Assembly (NCBI RefSeq): GCF_002741055.1
Contig: NZ_CP016809.1
Coordinates: 6,240,501-6,304,500, forward strand
DNA length: 64,000 nucleotides
Reading direction: 5' to 3'
Origin: Paenibacillus ihbetae
GTDB lineage: Bacteria; Bacillota; Bacilli; Paenibacillales; Paenibacillaceae
Part shown: one piece after another, positions 26,001-33,584 of the stretch
Position numbering within the stretch: position 1 is the first letter of the stretch
Layout of the letters: the number at the start of each line of letters is the position of its first letter
Notes under the pieces: generated by a model
Seen by the model: the letters and a program-made list of their open reading frames with translations, nothing else
Database searches by the model: none
What the model was told of the DNA's origin: nothing
Program-made: the position numbers and the translations under genes

Positions 26001-26993
26001 GTGGGAGATCATCATTCTTGCTGTACGGGGTCCAGATCGAACGTTCAGCTTACGAAAGCCGATACGATGGGGCGTGCACCTGTCATGGTGCGTGAAAGTC
26101 TTGAGCATAGACAATCGCATCAGAATGCTCACTCAGAAATGATCGCGATTCCTGCGGGGACGTTTACGATGGGGACGAATTCGAAAGAAGGCTTCCCTAA
26201 TGATGGCGAAGGACCGGCGCGCAGCGTTACAGTTTCCACATTCGAAATTTCGCCGTATGCCGTTACGAATCAGGAATTTCAACGTTTTGTAGAGAAAACC
26301 GGTTACGTAACGGAAGCTGAGCATTTCGGATGGTCATATGTTTTTGAACTGATGGCCTCGGATGAGACCAAAGCAAAGGTCTCGCAGGTCCCGCAAGAAA
26401 CGCCGTGGTGGCTGGTGGTGGAAGGCGCATACTGGGCTGCTCCCGAGGGAGCAGGCTCGAATCTGCAAGGCCGGATGGACCATCCGGTGGTGCATATCTC
26501 ATGGAACGATGCTATGGCGTATTGCCAATGGGCTGGCGTGCGGCTGCCGACGGAGGCGGAATGGGAGTATGCGGCGCGCGGGGGATTAGAGGGCAGGACC
26601 TATCCATGGGGCGACCTGCTGAAGCAGGATGGGGAGCACCAATGCAATATTTGGCAGGGCAAATTTCCAATCAAAAACAGCGCCAGCGACGGGTATATCG
26701 GGACGGCGCCGGTGGATGCTTACAAGCCAAATGGATACGGATTGTATAATATGTCAGGCAACGTATGGGAATGGTGCGCCGATTGGTTCAGTCCGTCTTA
26801 TCATCAACAAACTTCGGTGCATGATCCGTTCTACGCAGAACCAACCGGGAGAAGGTCAATGCGCGGGGGCTCGTATCTGTGCCACAGATCCTATTGCAAC
26901 CGGTACCGCGTGGCAGCTCGCAGCGGGAATACGCCCGACAGCTCGACGGGCAATTGCGGCTTCCGCGTCGTAAGAGATTCCTTGCCGCGCTGA
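26001..26993 (+). CDS. Formylglycine-generating enzyme (sulfatase-activating, SUMF1 family)
   Basis: This enzyme oxidises the Cys of C-x-P-S-R in sulfatases to the catalytic formylglycine, using O2 and copper. It is 330 aa from GTG 26001, with AGGAGG 8 bases before. The N-terminus holds the CCTGSR segment seen in bacterial FGEs. The core runs from MIAIPAGTFTMGTN to LPTEAEWEYAARGG and the domain signature GYGLYNMSGNVWEWCADW. The two active-site cysteines are present at 294 and 299 (SYLCHRSYCNRYR, nearly identical to human FGE). This distinguishes it from the many SUMF1-like proteins that lack them. It has no signal peptide, matching its cytoplasmic sulfatase neighbour. Confidence 0.95.
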   Translation: MGDHHSCCTGSRSNVQLTKADTMGRAPVMVRESLEHRQSHQNAHSEMIAIPAGTFTMGTNSKEGFPNDGEGPARSVTVSTFEISPYAVTNQEFQRFVEKTGYVTEAEHFGWSYVFELMASDETKAKVSQVPQETPWWLVVEGAYWAAPEGAGSNLQGRMDHPVVHISWNDAMAYCQWAGVRLPTEAEWEYAARGGLEGRTYPWGDLLKQDGEHQCNIWQGKFPIKNSASDGYIGTAPVDAYKPNGYGLYNMSGNVWEWCADWFSPSYHQQTSVHDPFYAEPTGRRSMRGGSYLCHRSYCNRYRVAARSGNTPDSSTGNCGFRVVRDSLPR

Positions 26994-27017
26994 TAGAAAA
27001 CATGCTACAATTCGAAT

Positions 27018-27035
27018 CGAAACAGAAATGTTTCG
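27018..27035. promoter_or_regulatory. Probable TetR autoregulatory operator
   Basis: The inverted repeat CGAAACA-GAAA-TGTTTCG lies 34 bases upstream of the TetR start. Its half-site (GAAACA) recurs in the operators of the two oxidoreductase genes downstream. Confidence 0.65.
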
Positions 27036-27068
27036 TTTAGCATACATGAAGAAGGCAAGGTGAAGGAA

Positions 27069-27644
27069 ATGGTACGCGCTTCAGCACGCCAGCATATTCT
27101 TAACGTGGCTTCAGAGTCGTTCTACCGCGAAGGCATTCGTTCAGTTGGGATCGATACCATTGTTGAACGAGCCGGTGTGAGCAAAGCCACGCTTTATCGT
27201 CATTTCCCGACCAAGGACGATTTAGTTATGGCATATCTCCAAGAACAGGATCATATCAATTGGGAGCACTTTGACGAAGTGATCGCCGAAAAAGAGGGAA
27301 AACCTAAAGAGCAGTTACTGGCTTTGATTGATGCAACGATCGAAATGCTCGAGCCGGGCTATCATCGAGGCTGTCATTTTCTAAATGCTCTTGCTGAATT
27401 TTCCGAAGAAGATCACCCTGTCCATTTACTCGCCGTAGAGTACAATCGTGCCATACGTCAGCGTTTATCCCGTTTGACGCAATTAGCGGGTGTGAATGAC
27501 GATACACTGACAGATCAATTAATGCTTGTCATTAACGGCGCGCTGTCCTCCGTTTCGGTCTACGGCTTCTCAGGTCCCGCAGCCCAGCTTAAAGCGTTAT
27601 CTACACATTTGATCGAGCTATATCTCGGCCAAACGAACCAATAG
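27069..27644 (+). CDS. TetR-family transcriptional regulator
   Basis: This is a 191-aa repressor. The helix-turn-helix is SVGIDTIVERAGVSKATLYRHFPTKDDLV (about residues 24-52). The rest is an all-helical ligand domain of the YcdC/LmrA-like type, with a conserved GCHFLNALAEF segment. ATG 27069 is favoured by AAGGTG 6 bases ahead; GTG 27060 is also in frame. A terminator follows. The same operator motif stands before both downstream oxidoreductases, so these are its probable targets. The inducer is unknown. Confidence 0.9.
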   Translation: MVRASARQHILNVASESFYREGIRSVGIDTIVERAGVSKATLYRHFPTKDDLVMAYLQEQDHINWEHFDEVIAEKEGKPKEQLLALIDATIEMLEPGYHRGCHFLNALAEFSEEDHPVHLLAVEYNRAIRQRLSRLTQLAGVNDDTLTDQLMLVINGALSSVSVYGFSGPAAQLKALSTHLIELYLGQTNQ

Positions 27645-27657
27645 ATTGACCACGAAC

Positions 27658-27688
27658 CTAAAGCCGGTTAACGGCTTTAGGTTTTTTT
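27658..27688 (+). terminator. Rho-independent terminator after TetR gene
   Basis: CCTAAAGCC, a 7-base loop, GGCTTTAGG and seven T's. It lies 13 bases after the stop. Confidence 0.93.
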
Positions 27689-27860
27689 GCCATTTTATTG
27701 AAATATATACGGACGCTCTGGACTAAAAAGGAATAAGGGATGATCGCACGGAAAAGCAAGCAAGTCTTGGCGTCATTTGGATGGGGTTATTAATTTCATA
27801 TGGACATGGAAGAAATATCTTGACACGATGCTACGTCGTGCTGTATTGTTTTCTCAAACG

Positions 27861-27879
27861 AAACAAAACAGTTTTGTTT
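27861..27879. promoter_or_regulatory. TetR-type operator before first oxidoreductase
   Basis: This is the perfect palindrome AAACAAAAC-A-GTTTTGTTT, followed by GATCA. It is repeated almost exactly at 28849-28867. It lies 27 bases before ATG 27907. Confidence 0.85.
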
Positions 27880-27906
27880 GATCAATTGAAGGATGGAGGA
27901 ATTCAA

Positions 27907-28770
27907 ATGAGTGATGTAACAGTGATCGGTTTAGGACCCATGGGTGCCGCCCTCGCACAGGCGCTGCTCCGTAATGGTCACCGCGTTACCGTATGGAATC
28001 GGACGGCAGAAAGAGCAGAGCCATTGGTCAGGGAAGGGGCAATTCTTGCTCCCAATCCAGCTTCTGCAGTAGCAGCCAGCCCGGTTACGATCGTCTGCGT
28101 TGCCAATTACAAAATCTCTTACAGCGTTATGGATACACCCGAGGTTGCGGCCGCTCTCGCCGGCCGAGTATTGGTGCAGCTAAGCACGGGCACTCCGCAA
28201 GAGGCAAGAGATAACGCTGCATGGGCACTGGAGCGTGAAGTCGACTATCTGGATGGGGCCATCCCCGCAACACCACCGCAAATTGGAAGACCGGAAACGA
28301 CCATTTTTACGTCAGGTTCGACATCGGCTTACGAGAAAAGTGAGGCCCTGCTCAAGAGTCTGGCAGGAAACGTCCCTTACCTGGGCGAAAAGGTCAGCGC
28401 AGCTTCCACAACCGATTTGGCATTTCTGTCAACGCTATTCGGTTCGATGATGGGCTTCTTTCATGCAGCGCGCATCATTGAATCCGATGGCCTGCGTGTT
28501 GATGAATTCGGATCCATGATCTCTTCGCTCTCTCCAGCAATGGGAGAAATGATCAAATACGAAGGGGATATGATTCATGCCGATACGTTTGAGCAGCCGC
28601 AAAGTTCTCTTAACACCTGTTTGGTAACCGTCAAAATGTTCGTGGAGCAAGCGCGGGATGCGGGAATCAATGCTGAGTTTCCAACGTTCGCTTTGGGACT
28701 TTTCCAAAAAGCTGTGGATTCGGGTTACGGAAATGAAGAGCTTGGCGCGCTGATCAAGGTGCTGCGTTAA
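27907..28770 (+). CDS. NAD(P)-dependent oxidoreductase, imine reductase/beta-hydroxyacid dehydrogenase family
   Basis: This is a 287-aa enzyme. The N-terminal Rossmann domain starts with VTVIGLGPMGAALAQALLRNGHRVTVWNRTAERAE (the NRT motif points to NADPH). The middle segment VLVQLSTGTPQEARDNAAW is that of the 6-phosphogluconate/3-hydroxyisobutyrate dehydrogenase superfamily. The lack of the usual catalytic Lys motif and the C-terminal helical domain suit the imine reductase/reductive aminase branch. GGAGG at 27895-27899 decides ATG 27907; upstream in-frame starts would run through the operator. It is paralogous to the next gene. Confidence 0.85.
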   Translation: MSDVTVIGLGPMGAALAQALLRNGHRVTVWNRTAERAEPLVREGAILAPNPASAVAASPVTIVCVANYKISYSVMDTPEVAAALAGRVLVQLSTGTPQEARDNAAWALEREVDYLDGAIPATPPQIGRPETTIFTSGSTSAYEKSEALLKSLAGNVPYLGEKVSAASTTDLAFLSTLFGSMMGFFHAARIIESDGLRVDEFGSMISSLSPAMGEMIKYEGDMIHADTFEQPQSSLNTCLVTVKMFVEQARDAGINAEFPTFALGLFQKAVDSGYGNEELGALIKVLR

Positions 28771-28848
28771 GGAATTGAAGTGTTGATCATGCGTGGAAGC
28801 ACACTGGATTGAGATCAATAAACAAGGGGGGAACCTTCGCCTTATTAG

Positions 28849-28867
28849 AAACAAAACTGTTTTGTTT
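28849..28867. promoter_or_regulatory. TetR-type operator before second oxidoreductase
   Basis: AAACAAAAC-T-GTTTTGTTT followed by GATCA matches the site at 27861-27879 apart from the centre base. It lies 29 bases before ATG 28897. The presence of its own operator means the second gene has its own promoter. Confidence 0.85.
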
Positions 28868-28896
28868 GATCATCATATTCAAGGAGGATATTTTGT

Positions 28897-29820
28897 ATGA
28901 ATCAAAATGATCGACAATCAAGACATGAAGCGACAGAAGGGGAACGTAACCGTACATCGGTAACCATTATCGGTCTGGGCCCGATGGGCCAGGCGATGGC
29001 AGCCGTATTTCTGGAACGGGGCTATGGGGTAACCTTGTGGAACCGGACTGCCGGCAAAGCGGACGCCCTAGCAGCTAAGGGTGCCATTAAAGCCTCTGAT
29101 GTTAACGAGGCGATAGCTGCCAATGATTTGGTCATCCTCAGCCTCACGGATTATGAAGCGATGTACGCAATCCTCGAACAGGCAGGGGACTTGAGCGGTA
29201 AAGTTTTCGTCAATCTGAGTTCAGACACCCCGGAAAAAGCCAGAGAGGCGGCGAAGTGGCTCGAAGCGCGTGGAGCCCGCCAGATTACAGGCGGCGTACA
29301 GGTCCCGCCATCGGGGATCGGCAAAGCGGAATCCTCAACATACTACAGCGGTCCAAGAGAAGTATTCGAAGCTCATAAAAAGACGCTTGAGGTTCTGACG
29401 GGCGCCGACTATCGGGGCGAGGATCCGGGGCTTGCTGCGCTGTACTATCAGATTCAGATGGATATGTTTTGGACCTCTATGCTCAGTTATTTACATGCCC
29501 TTTCTCTGGCCAGTGCGAATGGCATTACGGCTGAGCAATTCCGACCATACGCAATTGAGACAATGCAATCACTGCCGATGTTCATCGAGTTCTATACGCC
29601 AAGGATCGATGCAGGCGAGCATCCAGGGGATGTAGACCGGCTTGGCATGGGCGCGGCGAGTGTTGACCACATTGTACATACGAGCAAAGATGCCGGAATC
29701 GACACATCCCTTCCCGCAGCTGTCTTAGAGGTGTTCAAGCGTGGGATGGCAAATGGCCAAGCGGGGAATAGCTTCACCAGTCTGATCGAAGTATTCAAGA
29801 AGCCTGTTCCAACGGACTGA
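28897..29820 (+). CDS. NAD(P)-dependent oxidoreductase, imine reductase-like, paralogue
   Basis: This is a 307-aa protein with a 20-residue polar head, then a Rossmann domain (VTIIGLGPMGQAMAAVFLERGYGVTLWNRTAGKAD) nearly superimposable on that of the preceding gene. The segment VFVNLSSDTPEKAREAAKW is the same family signature. The C-terminal helical half (LYYQIQMDMFWTSMLSYLHALSLASANG) would form the substrate site at the dimer interface, as in imine reductases. AAGGAGGAT precedes the ATG. The pair looks like an old duplication, with each copy keeping its own operator. The substrate is unknown. Confidence 0.85.
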   Translation: MNQNDRQSRHEATEGERNRTSVTIIGLGPMGQAMAAVFLERGYGVTLWNRTAGKADALAAKGAIKASDVNEAIAANDLVILSLTDYEAMYAILEQAGDLSGKVFVNLSSDTPEKAREAAKWLEARGARQITGGVQVPPSGIGKAESSTYYSGPREVFEAHKKTLEVLTGADYRGEDPGLAALYYQIQMDMFWTSMLSYLHALSLASANGITAEQFRPYAIETMQSLPMFIEFYTPRIDAGEHPGDVDRLGMGAASVDHIVHTSKDAGIDTSLPAAVLEVFKRGMANGQAGNSFTSLIEVFKKPVPTD

Positions 29821-29837
29821 ATAGATCTTACATGTTT

Positions 29838-29875
29838 AAACCCACTGATCACTCAGGATCAGCGGGTTTGTTTTT
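29838..29875. terminator. Terminator between oxidoreductase and convergent GNAT gene
   Basis: AAACCC(a)CTGATC, a 6-base loop, GATCAG(c)GGGTTT and then GTTTTTG. It serves the plus-strand oxidoreductase and may also act on the minus-strand acetyltransferase. Confidence 0.85.
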
Positions 29876-29951
29876 GCGTACCATTTCGTTCAATTCAAGC
29901 AAGCGGATTAACGCCGGAAACGAATAATCATAGGAAGCGGGATACGCCCGA

Positions 29952-30383
29952 TTAATGCTCTCCCCAGGTCATGATGTATTCCGCCTGACCGGTATCCTCG
30001 TCGATCGTTTCTTCAACAACGTTGAAACCGTGACGGGAATAAAAACGAAAGGCGTTCTCATTCTCTTTATACACTTTAAGCTCAAGCTTGGAGCTGCGTT
30101 CCTTCACGAATTGAAGCAGGGTCCGCCCATAGCCTCTACCCTGATGGCTAGGGTGAACGAAAAGTGCAGCCAAAGCATGCTGAACGGTCGATATGAAGCC
30201 GACTATTCCGGCTGCTTCTTCCAGCACATACGTTTCGGCCATTGGTAAATACACGGACCGCATGTCCTTTTCTTTGGACTCCCAGTATTCCTGGGGAATG
30301 AAGTGGTGGGCCTCGATCGAGGCAGCCAGCCAAATGTCGATGACGCTGTCCATATCGTTATCGGTCATCAATCGAATCTGCAT
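29952..30383 (-). CDS. GNAT-family N-acetyltransferase
   Basis: This is a 143-aa acetyltransferase. The acetyl-CoA loop is LFVHPSHQGRGYGRTLLQFVKE (about residues 87-108), preceded by the beta-4 strand and followed by the C-terminal ENENAFRFYSRHGFNVVEE signature. It resembles the YiaC-like group acting on small molecules or protein N-termini. ATG 30383 has GGAG 8 bases ahead, so the in-frame GTG 30392 is less likely. It is a single gene, convergent with the oxidoreductases. Confidence 0.9.
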   Translation of the reverse strand: MQIRLMTDNDMDSVIDIWLAASIEAHHFIPQEYWESKEKDMRSVYLPMAETYVLEEAAGIVGFISTVQHALAALFVHPSHQGRGYGRTLLQFVKERSSKLELKVYKENENAFRFYSRHGFNVVEETIDEDTGQAEYIMTWGEH

Positions 30384-30473
30384 CGTATTCACTCCAGTTT
30401 AAACAACGTATTTTTAGGACACATGCCCCGTATTGTAAAACCTTTCCTGCAGCGTGTCAAACCCGGAAGCCAT

Positions 30474-30508
30474 TTGACCATCTGTATAAAAGGTGATATA
30501 TTTATCAC
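30474..30508 (+). promoter_or_regulatory. Sigma-A promoter with overlapping palindromic operator
   Basis: TTGACC (30474-30479), a 17-base spacer and TATATT (30497-30502) make a near-consensus promoter. The inverted repeat GTGATA-TATT-TATCAC at 30493-30508 covers the -10 box, an ideal repressor site. The XRE protein at the end of the operon is a candidate ligand; an outside GntR-type repressor is another. Confidence 0.75.
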
Positions 30509-30543
30509 ATAAAGATACAAATAAGTCACATTGGAGAGGGATG

Positions 30544-30708
30544 ATGAGGATGAAAATGGTTCTTCGTTTCGGGATGGGCCTGCTCTGGATCGGGATTGGC
30601 GTTCAACGAATTATCCAACAATCGTACCCGCTGGCTCTATTATTTCTAGCAGGAGGCGTTCTATTTGTCTATGCAGGCTGGAGAAGTTGGAAAGTCCGCA
30701 ATCAATAA
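30544..30708 (+). CDS. Small membrane protein, first gene of ABC operon
   Basis: I do not recognise the family. This is a protein of about 54 aa with two hydrophobic segments (VLRFGMGLLWIGIGVQRII and YPLALLFLAGGVLFVYAG) and a basic tail. Four in-frame ATGs (30541, 30544, 30550, 30556) follow GGAGAGG at 30533-30539; 30544 or 30550 have workable spacing. The gene overlaps the following ATPase gene by 44 bases, which argues that it is translated and coupled to it. Confidence 0.6.
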   Translation: MRMKMVLRFGMGLLWIGIGVQRIIQQSYPLALLFLAGGVLFVYAGWRSWKVRNQ

Positions 30709-31420
30709 CCGGACACGGCAGCAGCAATTGTTAACCATCACGGGACTGCGTGCTTGGTACCGTGCGGAAACGGACGCCGTCATTTCAAATCTTCAATTGG
30801 ATATCGGCCCGAATCAGATTATCGGTTTGGTAGGATTGAACGGAGCCGGCAAGAGCACGTTGATCCATGTCCTGAGCGGCATTCACCGGCAATATTCCCT
30901 TGAGCGGCTCCAATGGAAGGAGGAGGATGCTTCGCTCACAAGTCCCGCTTTTAAGCGAAACCGGTATACCGTGTTCTCAGAGGACGAGTCGTTTGAGTAT
31001 TTCACGTTCGAGGAATATGTAAGACATGTGTTCCAATCCTACGGACAAGAGGTTCGTAATGATATCCTGGATGAACTCGTTGAGGGCTTCAACTTTCAGA
31101 AATACCGAAGCTCATTCTTGGGCCAATTATCGATGGGCAGCCGGAGGAAGGCCTATCTGATCACGGGATTTGCTCTTCGTCCGGAGCTGCTGCTGCTGGA
31201 TGAGCCGGTCAATGGGCTGGATTTTGAGAGCACGGAGTTTTTGTACCGGTTGATGAACGAGTACAGGAAATATGGGTCGATCTTGTTTTCATCCCATGTG
31301 CTTGAGAGCCTGTGCTTAACCTCGGACAGCATCATCATCCTGGAAGCCGGTTCGATCCGTCACACTTTCCTGCAAGGAGAGATGGATCCCGAGCACATCA
31401 GAGGTGTATTGAACAAGTGA
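30665..31420 (+). CDS. ABC transporter ATP-binding protein
   Basis: This is a 251-aa ATPase. Walker A is GLNGAGKST (about residues 57-65). Walker B is ELLLLDEPVNGLDF, with the H-loop in ILFSSHVLESL. The signature is altered to LSMGSRRK instead of LSGGQ. The start is TTG 30665, which has AGGAGG (30651-30656) 8 bases ahead; ATG 30671 would be 14 bases away. It ends in GTGA, overlapping the permease start by 4 bases. It forms an exporter or immunity-type transporter with the next gene. The substrate is unknown. Confidence 0.85.
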   Translation: MSMQAGEVGKSAINNRTRQQQLLTITGLRAWYRAETDAVISNLQLDIGPNQIIGLVGLNGAGKSTLIHVLSGIHRQYSLERLQWKEEDASLTSPAFKRNRYTVFSEDESFEYFTFEEYVRHVFQSYGQEVRNDILDELVEGFNFQKYRSSFLGQLSMGSRRKAYLITGFALRPELLLLDEPVNGLDFESTEFLYRLMNEYRKYGSILFSSHVLESLCLTSDSIIILEAGSIRHTFLQGEMDPEHIRGVLNK

Positions 31421-32640
31421 TCTCGACATTTCATGGGTTCGCCAAAAAGCTCCTCGGGGCAAGTTACGATCGATTGTGGAAGCATGCCATAGCCTTAACC
31501 GCGATCTATGCGGCGCTGAGCAGCCTGGATCGCCATTATGAGGTGTCCTTGCTCGTATTTATGACGGCGATAACCGTATTTACGTTTGGTATCGTACTGA
31601 AAACCTTGGCATCGGACGATAACCGGAGGAAGCTGAAGGGAGCGTTCATGCTTCCATTCAGGCCTGGTATTTTCAACGCCGCCTATTTTTATGCGGTTGC
31701 TCTGTATACCCTGGTTACCAAGACTTCGTACATCCTTGTTTTCTACCTTGCTTTTTCTTCATTCACGGCTATGCATGTACCAGCATTTCTGCTGAGCTTC
31801 TTGAATGCGGGTCTGACTGCTTTCATCGTATTTGCCCTGCTGAACGGCGGCAATAGGATCGCAGCCTGCCTCTGGATACTCCTCCAAGCGGCGCTCTGTC
31901 TGCTCCCTGAGCCGTCCTATCGGTTGACGGGGCTGCTGATTAGCATCATCCTCCAAGGGTTCGTGCTGCATCGGACGGATTCTTACCGGTTCTACAAGGA
32001 CTCGAGGATGAAGGATAGCCATGCGGCACCGCTTCGAAGCTCTTCGTTCCTGCGGTACATTGTACGCTACCTAATCTCGCATAAAAGCTATTTATACAAT
32101 ACGCTTGCGTTATGTGTATTTGCGGGTTTCATGGCGTTTATGCTCGAGCAGATGCATCTGGGCTCGTACCTGCCGCTCGCATTCGCGGTGCTGTCCTTTA
32201 ACACGCCGATCGGCATCCTGCTGTCGAGCAATCGCGGGCTGCACCGGAAAATCCAAATGCTGCCGGGCCAGCTTCAACGTACCGTCGTTCCGTATGGTCT
32301 GTTTATACTGATCGTAAACCTGTTCATCTACATGATCTTCTTAGTCTCCTGGCTTCTATTTCATGGGTCCGTAGAAATCGTGTATTATGTAATTAGCATC
32401 GTATTTGCCGCCCAGTCCGCCATTGCGGCCGTTTGGCTCGAGTGGAAATATCCCGTGCACAAATGGCGGGTGGAGAGCGACTTATGGCACCATCCCCGCA
32501 AATATGCCGTGCCGCTGATGATGTGCCTGCTGGCAGCCGCGGTGATGAGCATGGATGCAGCCGTATACCTTATCGCTCTGCTGGTAGGGATCGAGGTGGC
32601 GTTGATTTTTAACCGCAGGAGAGGAATCAGGAATGTATAA
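31417..32640 (+). CDS. ABC-2-like integral membrane permease
   Basis: This 407-aa protein has about ten hydrophobic helices (for example HAIALTAIYAALSSL, AAYFYAVALYTLVTKTSYILVFYLAF and FILIVNLFIYMIFLVSWLLF). It starts at GTG 31417, overlapping the ATPase stop by 4 bases. An open frame reaching back to 31312 lies inside the ATPase gene. I recognise no close family. Its place makes it the membrane partner of the ATPase. Its stop overlaps the next gene by 8 bases, so the operon is translationally coupled throughout. Confidence 0.8.
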   Translation: MISTFHGFAKKLLGASYDRLWKHAIALTAIYAALSSLDRHYEVSLLVFMTAITVFTFGIVLKTLASDDNRRKLKGAFMLPFRPGIFNAAYFYAVALYTLVTKTSYILVFYLAFSSFTAMHVPAFLLSFLNAGLTAFIVFALLNGGNRIAACLWILLQAALCLLPEPSYRLTGLLISIILQGFVLHRTDSYRFYKDSRMKDSHAAPLRSSSFLRYIVRYLISHKSYLYNTLALCVFAGFMAFMLEQMHLGSYLPLAFAVLSFNTPIGILLSSNRGLHRKIQMLPGQLQRTVVPYGLFILIVNLFIYMIFLVSWLLFHGSVEIVYYVISIVFAAQSAIAAVWLEWKYPVHKWRVESDLWHHPRKYAVPLMMCLLAAAVMSMDAAVYLIALLVGIEVALIFNRRRGIRNV

Positions 32641-33013
32641 GGGACAGAGGAAGCGTTACGTACGGATTGGAAAGCACGGATGGCTGCTCGGCCTGTTGGG
32701 GTTTAACGGGCTGCAGTATTTTAAGACCCATGATCCAGCCATGTTGTTTTACTTTAGTTTTTTTAGTTTTTTCAGTTTCTATTTCAATGGGAAGCTGGCA
32801 GCTGAGATGCCGGATGAACGGTATTACATGAATGCTCAGAAGGCGAGGTCCATCACCATGTGGGTGCCGGCCGCATGTTTGTTTATCATTGGAATGGGCA
32901 GCATGTTCGCCTTCGGAACGAGAGAATTCATGATCATTGTGAGCGCAGCGGGTTGGGCAGCTACGTTTCTGACGTATTCCATAACTTTTTATTATCTGGA
33001 TAAATATTGTTAG
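32633..33013 (+). CDS. DUF3796 family membrane protein
   Basis: This is a 126-aa protein with four hydrophobic segments. The opening GKHGWLLGLLGFNGLQYF and the run MLFYFSFFSFFSFYFNGKL followed by DERYYMN are typical of DUF3796, small membrane proteins normally encoded next to a short XRE regulator, exactly as here. The function is unknown. It overlaps the permease gene by 8 bases and is followed 10 bases later by the regulator. Confidence 0.82.
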   Translation: MYKGQRKRYVRIGKHGWLLGLLGFNGLQYFKTHDPAMLFYFSFFSFFSFYFNGKLAAEMPDERYYMNAQKARSITMWVPAACLFIIGMGSMFAFGTREFMIIVSAAGWAATFLTYSITFYYLDKYC

Positions 33014-33023
33014 GTGGATGCCC

Positions 33024-33224
33024 ATGGAACCATTCAAATGCAATTTGAAAAAATACAGGCAGTTAGCGGGAATGACCCAAGATGAGCTGGCGGGCAAGGT
33101 AGGGGTTCGCCGAGAAACCATCATCCGTCTGGAGGCGGCGAAATACAATCCCTCCTTAAAGCTGGCGATCGATATTTCCCGTGCAGTTGGAGCGCCCATT
33201 GAGGAGCTGTTTATATTCGACTAA
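33024..33224 (+). CDS. XRE-family transcriptional regulator, short
   Basis: This 66-aa protein is almost entirely a helix-turn-helix: LKKYRQLAGMTQDELAGKVGVRRETIIRLEAAKYNPSLKLAIDISRAV. It is of the YozG-like class that lacks an effector domain and is often paired with a membrane protein acting as anti-repressor. AGGTGG at 33012-33017 lies 6 bases before ATG 33024. As last gene of the operon it may repress the promoter at 30474-30508. Confidence 0.9.
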   Translation: MEPFKCNLKKYRQLAGMTQDELAGKVGVRRETIIRLEAAKYNPSLKLAIDISRAVGAPIEELFIFD

Positions 33225-33305
33225 ACATACGAAGATGCATTTGAGGGGCCATAGCATCCAAGCAAATGCGTCATTTCGTACGCCTGTGATAAAACCAAGT
33301 GGTTC

Positions 33306-33334
33306 TTGAAAAAACTATTCAGTCATAATACAAT
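33306..33334 (+). promoter_or_regulatory. Sigma-A promoter of the secreted propeller gene
   Basis: TTGAAA (33306-33311), a 17-base spacer and TACAAT (33329-33334). It implies an untranslated leader of about 240 bases before ATG 33585. Confidence 0.65.
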
Positions 33335-33356
33335 AACATTTATCCATAAAGAGGAT

Positions 33357-33407
33357 GGTCGTGTCGCTCTCACAAGTCGGTTCAACTTGTTAAGGTTTCT
33401 CACGACC
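33357..33407 (+). other. Folded 5' leader element, nested stem-loops
   Basis: An outer stem GGTCGTG/CACGACC (33357-33363 with 33401-33407) encloses an inner hairpin ACAAGT/ACTTGT (33372-33377 with 33385-33390). It lies inside the long leader of the propeller gene. It matches no riboswitch class I know, and no terminator follows, so control at translation or RNA stability is possible. Confidence 0.4.
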
Positions 33408-33584
33408 CTATATCCCTGTTGTCGTTGTGAGTCCGATCCAGTTACTTCATAGTTTCGTAGAATGCTGATTCTGGATGATTTTAAATTCCTTTTAATATTT
33501 TGGATTTTGTAGCATTATTATGCAACCTTTTGTCTTACCTCAGCGTCTGGTATATGTATATCTAATCATAGGAGGAATACATCA

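Noticed and set aside
24861..26132. 423-codon minus-strand open frame opposite the sulfatase gene
   Set aside because: It covers the metal motif and C-terminus of the sulfatase on the other strand, and has no domain resemblance.
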